Below are positions 1 to 10,758 of a DNA stretch of 64,000 bases, piece after piece. The notes beneath the pieces were generated by a model that was not told the DNA's origin, made no database searches, and worked only from the letters and a program-made list of their open reading frames with translations. A program made the position numbers and the translations under genes. The stretch is from Caenorhabditis remanei (Eukaryota > Nematoda > Chromadorea > Rhabditida > Rhabditidae), in assembly GCF_010183535.1 (NCBI RefSeq), contig NC_071332.1, positions 14,074,001-14,138,000 of the forward strand. Reading direction: 5' to 3'. The number at the start of each line of letters is the position of its first letter. The first letter of the stretch is position 1.

Positions 1-52
1 AAATTACTTATATAATGTTGCCGAAAACGCATTGTGCTTCGTTCTTTTCAAA

Positions 53-1127
53 ATGTTGTCTTCTCTTTTCTTCTTACTCGTTTCAATAAATTTTATAATT
101 TCAACTACACCTTCTCCGGTACATTGTCCCGATGATTACACTGCATTGAATCAAAAAACATGTGTGAAGGTGCTCATCCCTTTTGAGTAAAATACAATAC
201 GACATTACGGTTCCAGCTCGTCGAAATCCCTTCGCTCATTTCTGATGATATGGAATCTTGTAGAAATCTCACATTCGGATCATTGGTGACCATTGATAAT
301 GCTATTGTGAGCGAATCAACTTTATTTCCTAACATTCCATTTTGAATTATCAGGACAACAGAGCTCTGATTAACTTAGCCACTGCTCAAAACACAACAAG
401 ACCTATTTGGATAGGATTGGAATGTTACGGTTTTCCGTGCTACTGGTTGGATCAGGGTGGAACAAACTACAGTAACTTTGCAAGCGGTATGTTGTTTCTA
501 TCAATGCTTGAGTACGTTGAGAATTCAGGGAATCCACAACCTGATGTTGGAGGGGATGTATACATGTTGACATCTGGAAGATCTATTGGGAAATAGGTCT
601 CTGCCGATGGGATACTGGTTGCATTAAACTATTTCTGTCAAGTTCCCGCTTACAATTCACCCGGTAAGACGCAGTTTTCGATATAAATGTTTTCCACAAG
701 ATTTTTCTCTGACTTCTGTTCAAATCCTTTCGGAGACTACTGCTATGAATTGGATGATGTTTCCTTTTACAACGAATCTGGAGCGAGATCATCCTGCCAG
801 TTATCGTGTGGAGATCTGGTATCAATTCACTCGGAAGAAGAAAATCTTCACGTTTTGTCTCTTACCAATTCTTCATCTTCTTCACGAGTGAGAATTGGAG
901 CTCGAACAGATGGAACTGTAAAGTATTGGGTGGATGAAACTGCGTTTGATTTCTCCAATTTCGAATATTTTAATGCAGACATCGGAAAATGTTCGACTAT
1001 GCAAATATCAGCCGCCACCATTAGTTCAGGTCAATGGTCGAGTGCCAGTTGTGAGGATACACTTCCATATATCTGTAAAACGAAACAAGGTGTCTACAGT
1101 TGTCCATCCTCAGTTCCCAGAACATGA
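53..1127 (+). pseudogene. C-type lectin-like (clec) gene with two CTLDs and an in-frame stop
   Basis: Secreted C-type lectin of the nematode clec family. The start at 53 opens with a hydrophobic signal peptide. Exons read 53-169, 217-306, 354-486 and 529 onward with clean GT-AG borders. The first C-type lectin domain (CTLD) contains the WIGLECYGFPCYWLD core. A second CTLD lies at about 717-1090, with DGTVKYWVD and the closing GQWSSASCEDTLPYICK. The codon at 594-596 is TAG, where the family normally has the Trp of a GKW motif closing the first CTLD; frame and homology resume directly after it. Two cysteines expected nearby (before VYM and after SAD) are also absent. The junction between the two domains (about 655-705) lacks an obvious phase-matching splice site. 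I read it as a decaying gene, though removing 550-595 by splicing would rescue the frame. Family call is firm; broken status is likely. Confidence 0.75.
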
Positions 1128-1291
1128 TTATTTTCATTTGAACTCTATACATTATCGAAATGTTTTCGAAACCTGTTACGAAATAAACGAGACTACTTCC
1201 CAATTCATCCTTTTCTTCTCTCATGTCTCGTCTCTGCTAGTTTTTTGTCTATTTCCTCTCACATCAGTCATTTTTTCCCTTTTTTCTGAAG

Positions 1292-2028
1292 ATGCCAATT
1301 CGAATTGTGAAAAATAAAACACCGAAAGTTGTTCTATTCTACACTGCTTTTTGTCCATTCTCAAATTTTCATCCGACTGAATTTTCTGCCAAATATCAGG
1401 AGAAAACTTTGAGTTTCAATTGCAGTGAACAGTATTTAATGTTAGTTTTTCTTTAATTTCTAGGCAACTGGCATAATTTGATTTCAGGTATCGAAAAGCT
1501 ATTATAGCTGAAGATCCTGAAAGTGCTGATAACATTCTGAAAATGGCAAAGCCTCTTCTTATGAAAAGAGCCGGTAGAAAACTGAAAATGAGTGAGGAAA
1601 TGCTGAAAGAGTAGGTTGAATCCTGTTGGACTGTTCCTTTATTCTATTCTAAATAGATGGTCTTCCAAATCAGGAGATGTCATGTTTGATGGGTGTCTCC
1701 AGAAGTTTTCACAAAACGAAAATCTTCGACTGACACTATTTAGAACTCATGGAATGTTTTTAGCAGAAGCATCAGCTAGAGATAAATTATGGGGAATCGG
1801 TAATAAATAGTTATCCAAAAAATTATAAAATGTATTGTAACTTCAGGTCTCGGAGTAAATGACAAAAGAGCCGAGGATCGAAAGCAATGGAAAGGAGCAA
1901 ATAAGTTGGGAAAGATTCTGGAAAAAGTTAGAGATGAATTATGGGAAAATGAAGAATTCAGAAGAGATCGAGAACTCATTGAGAAGGAAGACGAGGAGAA
2001 AAGATGCGAAAGTCTAGAAAAGTCTTGA
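1292..2028 (+). CDS. NADAR / YbiA-like domain protein
   Basis: Exons 1292-1440, 1488-1610, 1657-1799 and 1847-2028 join in frame to a protein of about 198 residues, essentially one NADAR (DUF1768, YbiA-like) domain plus a charged C-terminal tail. Seen motifs in order: SNFHPTEF near residue 24, CSEQYLMYRKA (the Glu-Gln-Tyr and Lys expected in the pocket), W after exon 3 starts, KFSQNENLRLTLFRTHGMFLAEAS, and DKLWGIGLGV. Known members act on ADP-ribose or riboflavin-pathway intermediates, as hydrolases or lyases of N-glycosidic bonds; the substrate here is not known. The tail after about residue 150 is rich in Glu, Lys and Arg. The first intron ends TTTCAG, the second AATAG. Length matches a single-domain member and no lesion is visible. 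Confidence 0.85.
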
Positions 2029-2184
2029 TTTTTTTGAATGGTTTATTGTCAAAAATAATTGAATTTGACTGTTTTCTGTGTTTAATTTTTTCTTTGTAAA
2101 AATAAATTAGTTTTTTGTTGTGATTTTTCAACAGATGATGTGCAGGGAATTTCAGCAATAAATGGGGACTTGCAAGTTTTGAAA

Positions 2185-2226
2185 ACTACGGTACGCGTGG
2201 TGAGACCCGCCGCCCGCTAAAATCTG
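2185..2226. repeat. Dispersed repeat copy, ACTACGGTACGCGTG type
   Basis: Short sequence containing CTACGGTACGCGTG followed by GAGACCCG, in the 2029-2494 intergenic gap. A second copy lies at 4159-4210. Similar GGTCTCG-containing units are dispersed in Caenorhabditis genomes. Apart from this I see nothing functional in the gap. Confidence 0.5.
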
Positions 2227-2494
2227 TGCGTCTTTTTATTTTTTACAATTTTGCATCCAAGAATTTTTTGCAACGTCGCTCGCCTTCGCTTGAAAGTATA
2301 TTTTCTTTGCAAAACTCTCGAAAACTAATAAAATCATATGTAAACAAACAATTTATTCTAATTTTTACAAAGTTTTCATAATAAATGAACTATCCGTACT
2401 GTTCTATTCGCAGTCAGCGATTTATTCGTCTTCGCTGCTTCATGTTATATGCCTCCCTAATTTAAATATTTCTAATTTCAAGTTTTCGTTTCAG

Positions 2495-2954
2495 ATGACG
2501 GAGACAGGCTGGGACATGCTATGGGTTTATATATATGGAACCATTTTCGTCATTGTATCCATCATTTGTATAAACTACTACAACTAGTGAGTTATTTCTT
2601 CGAAATTAAATAATTTCGCTCCCACTGTTTTCTACCTTATTCATTTTCAGCGAGCAGCATGAACGTCGAAAACTCGAACTGGCGAAACAAAAATCTCCGA
2701 AGAAGAGTACAAAGCCAAAGAGACCTTATTGGCCCGAAGCGGCGCCATGTCCGAGATCAAGCCAACATTCGACAACAAACGAAGCGGGACCATCCAACTC
2801 TGAAGAGAGTTCACAAACTCGCCAAGCCGGGTCAACTAACTCACAAACTGGAACTTCTGCAACGAACACACTATCTACATCTTCTAACAAACCAAATAAT
2901 TCGAAGAAAGGATCCAAGAAAAACGCAAAATCTTCTGATAAAAAGAAGAAATAA
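2495..2954 (+). CDS. Small single-pass membrane protein with basic Ser/Asn/Lys-rich tail
   Basis: Two exons, 2495-2586 and 2651-2954, encode about 131 residues. I do not recognise a family. The N-terminus carries one hydrophobic segment (about residues 8-27, WVYIYGTIFVIVSIICI), then a charged EQHERRKLELAKQ stretch and a long low-complexity tail ending in a lysine run. TTTCAG sits immediately before the ATG, which looks like a trans-splice acceptor and supports the start. The next two genes downstream have a similar plan (one or two membrane segments plus polar tail, TTTCAG or equivalent close to the ATG), so a local family or downstream operon member is possible. Confidence 0.7.
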
Positions 2955-3218
2955 GTAACCATTGAATGTATATAATTGATACTGTTTATTTTTTAATCTC
3001 TCTCATTCCCTCAATTTGTATCAAATCATGTGAATATTCTGTATAATTATTAATCGAAACTCATCTATTCGTTCTTTATCAAATAGACTTGTGCAGTTTT
3101 GTTTCCTTCCGTTTAATTTCATTCATTATCAACGATTTACTATCGTATATTATTTTTTATCTTTTATTACGAAACTTTCATTTTAAACTTGATCGCTTAC
3201 AGCTTAACTCATCATACA

Positions 3219-3591
3219 ATGATCGGAGCACTTATTGTCCTCGCATTACCATTCATAATGATATGTCTTATGTTGTCTATGTCTTCAGGGTAAGTTGCAT
3301 AGACAGAACTCAATAAAACTCCTCATTGCAGACTGAACCGCGAAGCGTACTTGAAGATTATCATTGTCTACATGTGTGGCTATCTCCTTCAAGGTTGCAT
3401 TATTCTTCTCAGTTTCCTGTAAGTATTTCTCATGAAAATAGGTATCAGAGGTATATTTCAGAATCAATTTCATCTACCGATGCTACCTGTTCAAAGCGAT
3501 GATCCGAGCCGAAGGCTTCGAAATGGAAGGCTGGAATGCAGATGATGATGATGATGAATCGGACGATTCGTCGGACGGCAATCATGAAGAA
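3219..3591 (+). CDS. Small two-pass membrane protein with acidic tail
   Basis: Exons 3219-3289, 3332-3418 and 3462-3591 give about 95 residues. No family recognised. Two hydrophobic stretches (MIGALIVLALPFIMICLML at the start; IIIVYMCGYLLQGCIILLSF in the middle) are followed by a basic patch and a C-terminal tail with runs of Asp, Ser and Glu. All introns are GT-AG and frame-preserving. A TTACAG acceptor lies 13 bases before the ATG, consistent with trans-splicing. Proximity and design link it to the neighbouring small membrane genes. Confidence 0.7.
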
Positions 3592-4382
3592 TAAGCGAAC
3601 AATCCTGAAGCCCGAAGGGGTTATGTAATAATAAAGGAATATCTCATACTTCAACTCACGTGTCATGTCGTCTTCAAATACCTCACAATACCTCACTTTG
3701 TCATATTTTCTTGTAAATTCCTTTTTTACTCATTTTACGATTCTAATCAATTATTGCTTTGTTTTCCCCATCCCTGCGAAAAGTTTTTGTATATGTTTCA
3801 CTTCCATCATTCTCTACAACACCTTCGCTCAGATAATTTCGTGTATCAATTTATGTGGCTGTACTCATTCGGATTGTACCTACCTTGTAATATTCCCGAA
3901 TTGAACCTGTATTAATTGTCTCCTTTCCAACAAATATATCAGAGTTATCATTCCAATTTTCGTTTTTCTCGTACTATTATCGGTGGCTGAACCTTCTGAC
4001 TTCCGAATGCTTTTACTTTAATTATCACATACGAAAACCGTCCCGTACGAACTTTCAATTCAATTTTTCTCTTTTGAAATCTCGCGCCTAGTGACCGAAG
4101 CGAGAGAACGAGTATCCTGGATTCGAGCTATACAATTTTTAGACATACCCCTTTGAGGAACTACGGTACGCGTGTCGAGACCCGGCACCCGCCAAAATCG
4201 TCGTGCATTGAAAGTTTGTCAGCAGAGTTTGCAAATTCAAACCGCATTTCAACCCTTTTTCCTTTGGAAATAATTTTTTAAACGTTTCAAATTCAAACAT
4301 TTGTTATAAACAACGTTTCAATTGTTTTTTCCTTATTGTGTTCGTCTCAGTACAGAGTTTTCATTAAAATTTCATTGTAGGC
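3592..4382. other. Intergenic gap, with second copy of dispersed repeat
   Basis: Contains the repeat copy at 4159-4210 (see 2185-2226). An open frame on the plus strand at about 3665-3904 is hydrophobic but has no splice context or recognisable motif. I see no other feature. Confidence 0.4.
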
Positions 4383-4803
4383 ATGTCTTCGAGAGCAACT
4401 GATTATTTTAATCAATCCAGCCTCGAGATGGTAGAAATCTATACGGGAGAACCGGATACCGGAAATGGGAGGTATGACAGTCGCTTGATTTGTTTTAAAC
4501 CAGAAATATACTTTCAGCTTCTTCACCTCAACTCCCGTACTGTACTTGCTCGTTTTTGTTCTTATCATCTCTTTCATTGGGTAATTCTGTTTCCGAAAGA
4601 CAAATAAAAACTATTGTTGGGTTTTCAGAAGTTTGGTAGCATTAGTTCGTTGTACAAAGTGGTTGGTTGGTCGAAGACAAGGAACGAATGGAAATCAGAG
4701 GGGTGGAGAAAGACAAAGAATGTCCACAATTCTGGAAGGAGCCGAGCAATCAGGAAGTGGTTCTGGTAATTCTCAAGAAGGGCCCCGGACGGAACTAGAT
4801 TAA
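4383..4803 (+). CDS. Small single-pass membrane protein
   Basis: Exons 4383-4471, 4518-4580 and 4629-4803 join to about 108 residues. No family recognised. A polar N-terminus precedes one hydrophobic segment (about residues 37-53, VLYLLVFVLIISFIGSL) and then a basic, Gly/Gln/Arg-rich tail ending GPRTELD. The start is supported by a TTGTAG acceptor two bases upstream. The exon-intron pattern is regular and the frame intact. Third in a series of four small plus-strand membrane genes. Confidence 0.7.
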
Positions 4804-5080
4804 CTCGTTTTCATTCTGAAACTGATATGTTCTGTACTTACTTTGATATTTTTACATTCTTTCTTTTATTCAAATCTTATGATGACTCATTATTTGTGAT
4901 TAAACACCTCTCATGTATTCATTCAATGTTTTATTTTGTACCAATAATTCATGTAATTTTACTCGTGTTTTGTTTCTTCTCAACTGTCTTCTCGGTTTTT
5001 GTGTTGGGTGTTCGTCCCATTCTATTTCATTCACTAGCCAAATAAGGTTTAATCCCGATTTTCGATACAGGCACACCGAC

Positions 5081-6155
5081 ATGTTTTGGATCTCACTACT
5101 TCGACAACGAATCGCTCTGATTGTGTGGATGCTCATTCCATTTACAAGCAATATCGAAAATGACGAAATTATGAGTTAGTTTTTGAAATGATTGGAAAAC
5201 TGGAATCAATTCGATATTGTGATTGAATAATTCCTTGAGACGGCTTTCCCGAGGCCGTACCGAATGGGGAGAAACGAGTGAGTGAGAGAAACGAAACCGA
5301 AACGACCCGGGAGAAATGACGGCGCGGCGATTTTCGAGCAGTACTTGTGCAAAAACTGTGTGCAATGTTTAAGAATAGTAATTTAAAAGTCAAATTCACT
5401 AATTTCATCACTTGTACAGCCCGATAATCGCCGTGCCGCCATTTCTCCCGGGTTTGTTTCTCTCAATCTCCGTTTCTCCCCGTTCGGTACGGTCTCGCTT
5501 TTCCCAAAAGCTCTTTCTTCATAAGATCCCAAACAATTGATCTTCCAGAAATCACATATCACAATGAGACTCTGAAAGATGGACTAGGGCCGGATCTCAG
5601 CGCATTTCGCAACTTCCATTCACCTATCGAAAACAAGATTGCAAGAGCATCTCGATTCCCTGGTCTCAATAGGTATCTCTCTTTCTCTTGATTCTCATTG
5701 AAGATAATTGTTTTTCAGCATTTTACCTACATGGGCACGGCTGTTAAGTTTTACTACGATTGGTTTGATTGTTGTCTTGAGGTCAGTGTCTTCCAGAGAA
5801 TTAAGCAACAAAAAAAGATTTTTCCAGTACTGGCCTATCATGCTATTGCTGCTACAGGTTTTTTAGAAAATCCACGACAAATCAAGCAGTACCGCCGCCG
5901 CGCGAAAGACGAGGACGTATTCAAGAGCAGGATCGTCCTATAGTCTATCGAAATCGCTCGCCTCGTCGTGATTCAGTTGAGAACAATTTGATAGATAATA
6001 ATAGTGAACAAGCTATCGAACTGGAATATATTCCATCAAATCATGCTGAAGAAGACGATAATCTACTGGAAGCTCAAGGTGATCCAGATGTTCCGGATGA
6101 AGCTGAACCAGCTGATGATGAAGATCAAGATCAGGCTGGACCAGCAAGAAATTAG
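5081..6155 (+). CDS. Membrane-anchored protein with acidic cytoplasmic-type tail
   Basis: Four exons, 5081-5174, 5549-5672, 5719-5781 and 5828-6155, give about 202 residues. No family recognised. A short hydrophobic N-terminal segment (ALIVWMLIPF) could be a signal sequence. The middle has a region with an N-glycosylation sequon (HNET). A membrane segment at about residues 81-103 (LLSFTTIGLIVVLRSTGLSC) is followed by Cys-Cys, basic residues, and a long tail rich in Glu, Asp and Asn. The first intron (5175-5548) is much longer than its neighbours because it holds a fold-back repeat. A GATACAG acceptor lies 10 bases before the ATG. Confidence 0.7.
5239..5500. repeat. Fold-back (MITE-like) inverted repeat in an intron
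   Basis: Two long imperfect inverted arms (about 5239-5335 and 5419-5500). Both contain CCGTACCGAA, GGGGAGAAAC, CCCGGGAGAAATG and CGGCG-type blocks in opposite orientation. GC content is far above the surrounding intron. The structure is that of a small non-autonomous DNA element. I could not define a target duplication. Confidence 0.6.
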
Positions 6156-6398
6156 TCAGAAATTTTAAAAAACGATACAAAAAACAATGAACAACAACTA
6201 TCTATTCACCCAATTTGAATACTCGTTATCTGGAACTGTAACATTTTCTGTATTTAGTTAGTACTAACACTTTCAATTATACTTTATTACACACCGTGTC
6301 TAACCTTTTTTGGCTAGTCTTGTCGATAAAATCGACGCGCATTGATAGGGCAAAGTTTGAAATTTGAAAATAAAAATATTTGACAAATAAAATTGTTA

Positions 6399-7510
6399 TC
6401 ACTTGAGATCCTCTGAAATATCGCTTTTTGAACTATTTGACAGATCGCTTAACGATGTATCATCATCCTGGAATAGCAACGAATTGTCTATCGGATCCGG
6501 GTAACGGGGAGCCATCGGGCCAACAGGGCCCATTCCATTCAATACTGACTCGTCGGAAGATGATGCAGTGTTTGAAAATGGATCAGGAACACTTTGTGAA
6601 GTTGAAGAAGCACCGAAATTGAATACAGGACCCGCATTTTGTTGTGGTAACTGTTGTTGTTGAAGAAGAGAAGTTGGTTGAAAAGGTTGGAAGACTGATG
6701 GGAAATTGCTTCCAACTCCGAAGAAATTGTAATTTGAAAATGGCTGAAAATGTATTCATGTTTTAGCGTGGAGACTAGTTTCAAAATTACCTGAAACACA
6801 GGTGCGGCAGGTTGTCTCCTTTGAAGTTGCACTATTATTTTCTCGAGATCCTCACATTTTCCTTTGTATTTTTCCATTTCTTTTTTATATTGATCTCTTT
6901 CTTTTCTTAACTTTTCAACATCTTCCACAGTCGGCACACCCAGTTTGAAATCAGCTATCCCACTATGCACATAATTTTCTTGTTCTTGATGTCGTTCAAC
7001 CCGTTTTCTTTTTCGTCTCTCCTGATGCCGTTCCTCTTGTTGATTCCATTTTGTCAATTGATACTGAGTATACTCGTAAATTGAATCTTCACTGGCAAAA
7101 ATATCCCGTTGAGAAGTAGTTTGATTGACACGTCGACGTTTGTGTGTCGGTTGTTCGAAACTCAAATCACTATCGATTGTTTCGTCGTGACGAAGTTTTG
7201 GAGTATTGATGTTTAGAGGAACATCGGCTGTGAATTGATATGGTTTTTTCGGTTTTGGGGTGGAGGACGACGTCGTTGGAACGAAATATAGCTGAAACAT
7301 GAGAATTTAGTAGGTTAATTGGTTGCTTGAGAGCTAATGAGAGGTGTTGAAGATTTTTGAGAAAACTGAAAAAAAGTTTTCAGCTTTAAAAAAATTACTG
7401 TAAAATTAATTTTACAATAGTTAACTTACTTCAGAATAATCATCGTCGCTATCGTTTTCCACCTTTTTCGTTTTTTTGTTCTTGAACAATTTCCGCACAA
7501 TTCCAGCCAT
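6399..7510 (-). CDS. Basic, coiled-coil, probably nuclear protein
   Basis: Exons 7510-7430, 7291-6791 and 6743-6399 (minus strand) give about 308 residues. No named family recognised. The N-terminus is basic (VRKLFKNKKTKK) then acidic. The middle has nuclear-localisation-like clusters (KRRRVN, RRKRKRVERHQEQE) and a predicted coiled coil (EDVEKLRKERDQYKKEMEK to LQRRQ). The C-terminal part is Gln, Phe, Pro and Ser rich with a glutamine run and an acidic end. Basic region followed by a heptad-like segment suggests a DNA- or RNA-associated protein, but leucine spacing is not a clear bZIP. Introns are GT-AG and the frame is intact. Confidence 0.7.
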
Positions 7511-8574
7511 TCTAAACGAATAAAAATAAATATTTAGTAGAAAGTAAGCTAAAATGAGGTAGAATGAAAGTGAAGCGGGAAACCGAACACTGTCTTGGCT
7601 GTGGTGCAACAAATCAATATCCTTTGCACCTCTTCCCGACAGTCTTTTTGGCGGTAGCAATGAGAAGAAGGCGAGGATCAAAGAGAGCCGGGTGGTCTGT
7701 TTGTGTGTGGCAAGAGGGTCCGTACAACACGGATCAAAGAGACCGCGAGATTAGGGTAATAAAGTGTGTAGTCGGCTTGCCTTTCTTGGAGACTAATTAG
7801 AATATGTAACGTTACAAGTAGTTGATTTCTATTCGATTGAATTTGAAACTTACAGATTTATTGGAATAATTTAATCGGACTATCGCTTGGTTCGTGCCGA
7901 CGTGGAAATTGACATTTATTCCTGTAAAAACGATTTAAATGTTAGAAAGTGCAACAAAGTTTAGAAAAATCCAACAGAAAACTTGGAAAGAGAAATCGAA
8001 AAAGACGGAAACTTCAAAGGAAAACAAATAAATTCGAACTTCCCTGTCAAACACTTGTCCGAGAGGAGTACACGTGCGGAGTTTCCTCTTCCATAAGGCC
8101 ACGGCCTCAAGAAAAAATTGCGGGAGTTTTAAATACAAATCGTTAAATATAACCGATTAAGAAGAAAAATAGAAAATTAGTTGTACAAAATGATTAAAGG
8201 TGAATTTTTGTTCAAAAAACAAACACTCAATACACACATAAGAAACTCTGAAAGCAAATCAAACACTATTATCGCCAGTTTTCCTTCTTCTTCTTTGAAA
8301 AACAAGGAAAGCAGATGATACTCAGCCAAATTAACGCTAATCAGATGTTGTTTTGATGTGTTTTTACAGACTCTGAAAATCTGAAAATATAGCCAGAACT
8401 GCAATAATTTGTCGTCGTTCCATTGTGACCAAATCTGTCACTCATTTCATTCTTTCGGTTAACTCGACGTGCTCCACAGCTTTCAGGACGACAAATCCAA
8501 TAATCTCGGACATATTACTTCCGTCATTCCAGCTTGAACACTAGTAGATTTCTCTCATATTTTTTAAAAAAGGA
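7511..8574. other. Intergenic region, nothing identified
   Basis: About 1 kb between divergent genes. Open frames on both strands at 7564-8146 have no splice context, signal or motif that I trust. It presumably holds promoters for the minus-strand gene and the plus-strand sre gene. Confidence 0.4.
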
Positions 8575-10203
8575 ATGAACCTTTTATTCGGTAATTCCAC
8601 AGATTTCTGGGTTCCATCCTATGTATTGAATGATAATTCTTATATTACCTGGACGAATTTTCCATTATTTCTTTTATTTTTTCTCTCGATTCTCATCAGC
8701 AGTTTTTTTGTCATAAATGCAATGAATGTGATTCATAAGATCCGGAAATTGCATGATAATGCCACGTGGATTGTGCTCTCCATTCTAGCAGCTTGGTTTG
8801 AAGGATTGATTGGAATGCTCATGATTTGTCCATATAAGTTTGGGTTCTGCACATTGGGAGGTAAGACATTCCTTTCAAACTAATTCACCATATCCAACCC
8901 GTTACAGATCCATCCAAAATATTCTATGGATTCGAAAGTGATGAATACCTTCCGATCAATCTTTCCTGGGAAAGTGCTCCATTACTACTTGGTTCAATTC
9001 TAATTTGGCATTATTTGGGACTTTTGAATGGGGGAATCATCTGTTTTGTAATTGAGAGATCACTTGCCACGTTGTTATCACGGTAATCATGCGACTTAAT
9101 TAGCCAATTAGGAATAAACACCTGGACAAGTCCGGAAAAATGCAAAGTGATTTGGGTTTTTTGGTTTTGGCTAGATCTGTTATGAGTCATAAAAAATGAG
9201 AAGCCGACACAAAAACCAAATATAAATCTTGTTAGCTCCGTGATGAAATTTGTTCGGCAATGAAAAATGGCTGAGGATATTTCTTGAAAAAATGAAAAAT
9301 GGCTGGGGATATTTCTATTACTTCTAATCGGAATGTTTCATAGAACTTTCTTGTTCGAAAAACTTATCAAAAACGAGGTCAAAAACAAAATGACGCGCGT
9401 TCTGTGTTATGATCTAGGTGATCTGTTAATGAGGTATTCTATAACTAAAGCTACAAACTAGACTCCTGTTAGATTGTTTCAAAAACCTCAATCCTTTAAA
9501 ACTCATGAATTTCTAGAGACTACGAATCAACTCCTCGTCAATGGCTATCAATATCTCTTCATATTTTACATCACCTCATTGCAATCGTCATGTGTATATT
9601 CTTCTGTTTTCATATCCTTCCCCTGAAAATTCTCATATTTTTCAATGCGTCTGGGTTTGCTTTTCAAGTTCCCTACGTATTTTTTCTTCGACATTACAAT
9701 ACATCAAAAAGAAGCAAAATGCGCCTGGCAGAAAATATCACAAATCACTCCCTGGCTGCCAAATTTCAGACGGAGGAAAACGTCAGGAGTATGCATGTGA
9801 GTGGAGATCTTTACGAGAACAGACAGTTCTATTCCATATTTCAGATTGCCACTCGCCTCTCAATCGTAGTTGGAGTATTTGATGTTCTTTTTCTTATTGT
9901 CATTATTCTGGCAACATGCCAAGTTCCTGGTGCCCAACTCTTTTTCCAGGTTACAGAATTGGTTCTATTTCTGTAAGTTTTCACAGGAGTCTTGCGAAGA
10001 ACCAGATATGAATTTCCAGGAATCCGATATTCTTGATACCTGGTATAATGTCAAGTGTAGAAGAGTGGAGGAACAAATTCATGGAGTTTTGCCCATTAAT
10101 GCGACTCCGAATCGATCCAAATCATAATCCATACGTTGTCCCTCAAAATCCCAGAGAGACAGCAGAAATTCATTTCTCTCAATTACAAAATTATTGGATT
10201 TGA
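8575..10203 (+). CDS. Serpentine chemoreceptor, class E (sre)
   Basis: Seven-transmembrane chemoreceptor of the SRE family, expected in sensory-neuron cilia, detecting an unknown ligand. Exons 8575-8860, 8908-9082, 9517-9796, 9845-9972 and 10020-10203 join in frame to about 350 residues. Diagnostic blocks: an N-terminal extracellular stretch FWVPSYVLND, the ASWFE-like motif at the end of membrane segment 2, GGIICFVIERSLAT, and the conserved LAAKFQTEENVRSM motif before membrane segment 6, then the NPIFLIPG segment. Intron 2 (9083-9516) is unusually long. The neighbour at 10759 is a tandem relative with the same exon plan. No lesion seen. Confidence 0.85.
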
Positions 10204-10758
10204 AACATGAATGGGATGAAAGAATAAATATGCGGTTAGAACAGACACTTCAGGTCCGTAGCGGTCGTCACGATTACCTAGAAAAAAAAACGAATTTCCA
10301 ATTCAATTAGACGTACATGAAAAAAGTTGATTAGATTTTTGAGGGAGAGTAGACATGTTGGGTTTCAGATCAACTTCAAAATCTGGCATTCTGAATTTTC
10401 AGACGAGAGTCTGATGTTTTTCTCTGAAAATTGTCGAATTGTGTTCACATTTAGAAGATGCACCTAGAATTCTAGAAACTTAAAATTTTATCTGAAAACC
10501 CGAAAAGTTTAAAATCACTTTCTCTCTTCCTTTCATCAGCAGATCAATTGCACAAAACCTTGAGAAAACACCTGTCTCTCCTTCCCATTCTCTTGTTTCT
10601 CCGTTTCTTTCATTTCTTATTTTTTCCTCTTATTCATACCAATGAATAACACTGCTAACATCTATTTTGAAGGCAACTAACACAGCTTTTCAACAGTTTT
10701 CAGTCTCTTATTCCCACCTTGTTCCTTCTGATTTATATGACTTGCTTCCTCGTTTATC
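10204..10758. other. Intergenic region, nothing identified
   Basis: AT-rich sequence between the two sre genes. No gene or repeat supported; expected to contain the second gene's promoter. Confidence 0.4.

Noticed and set aside
7564..8146. Plus-strand frames with a CGCG-like motif and basic repeats
   Set aside because: No signal, no splice context, and no recognisable domain.
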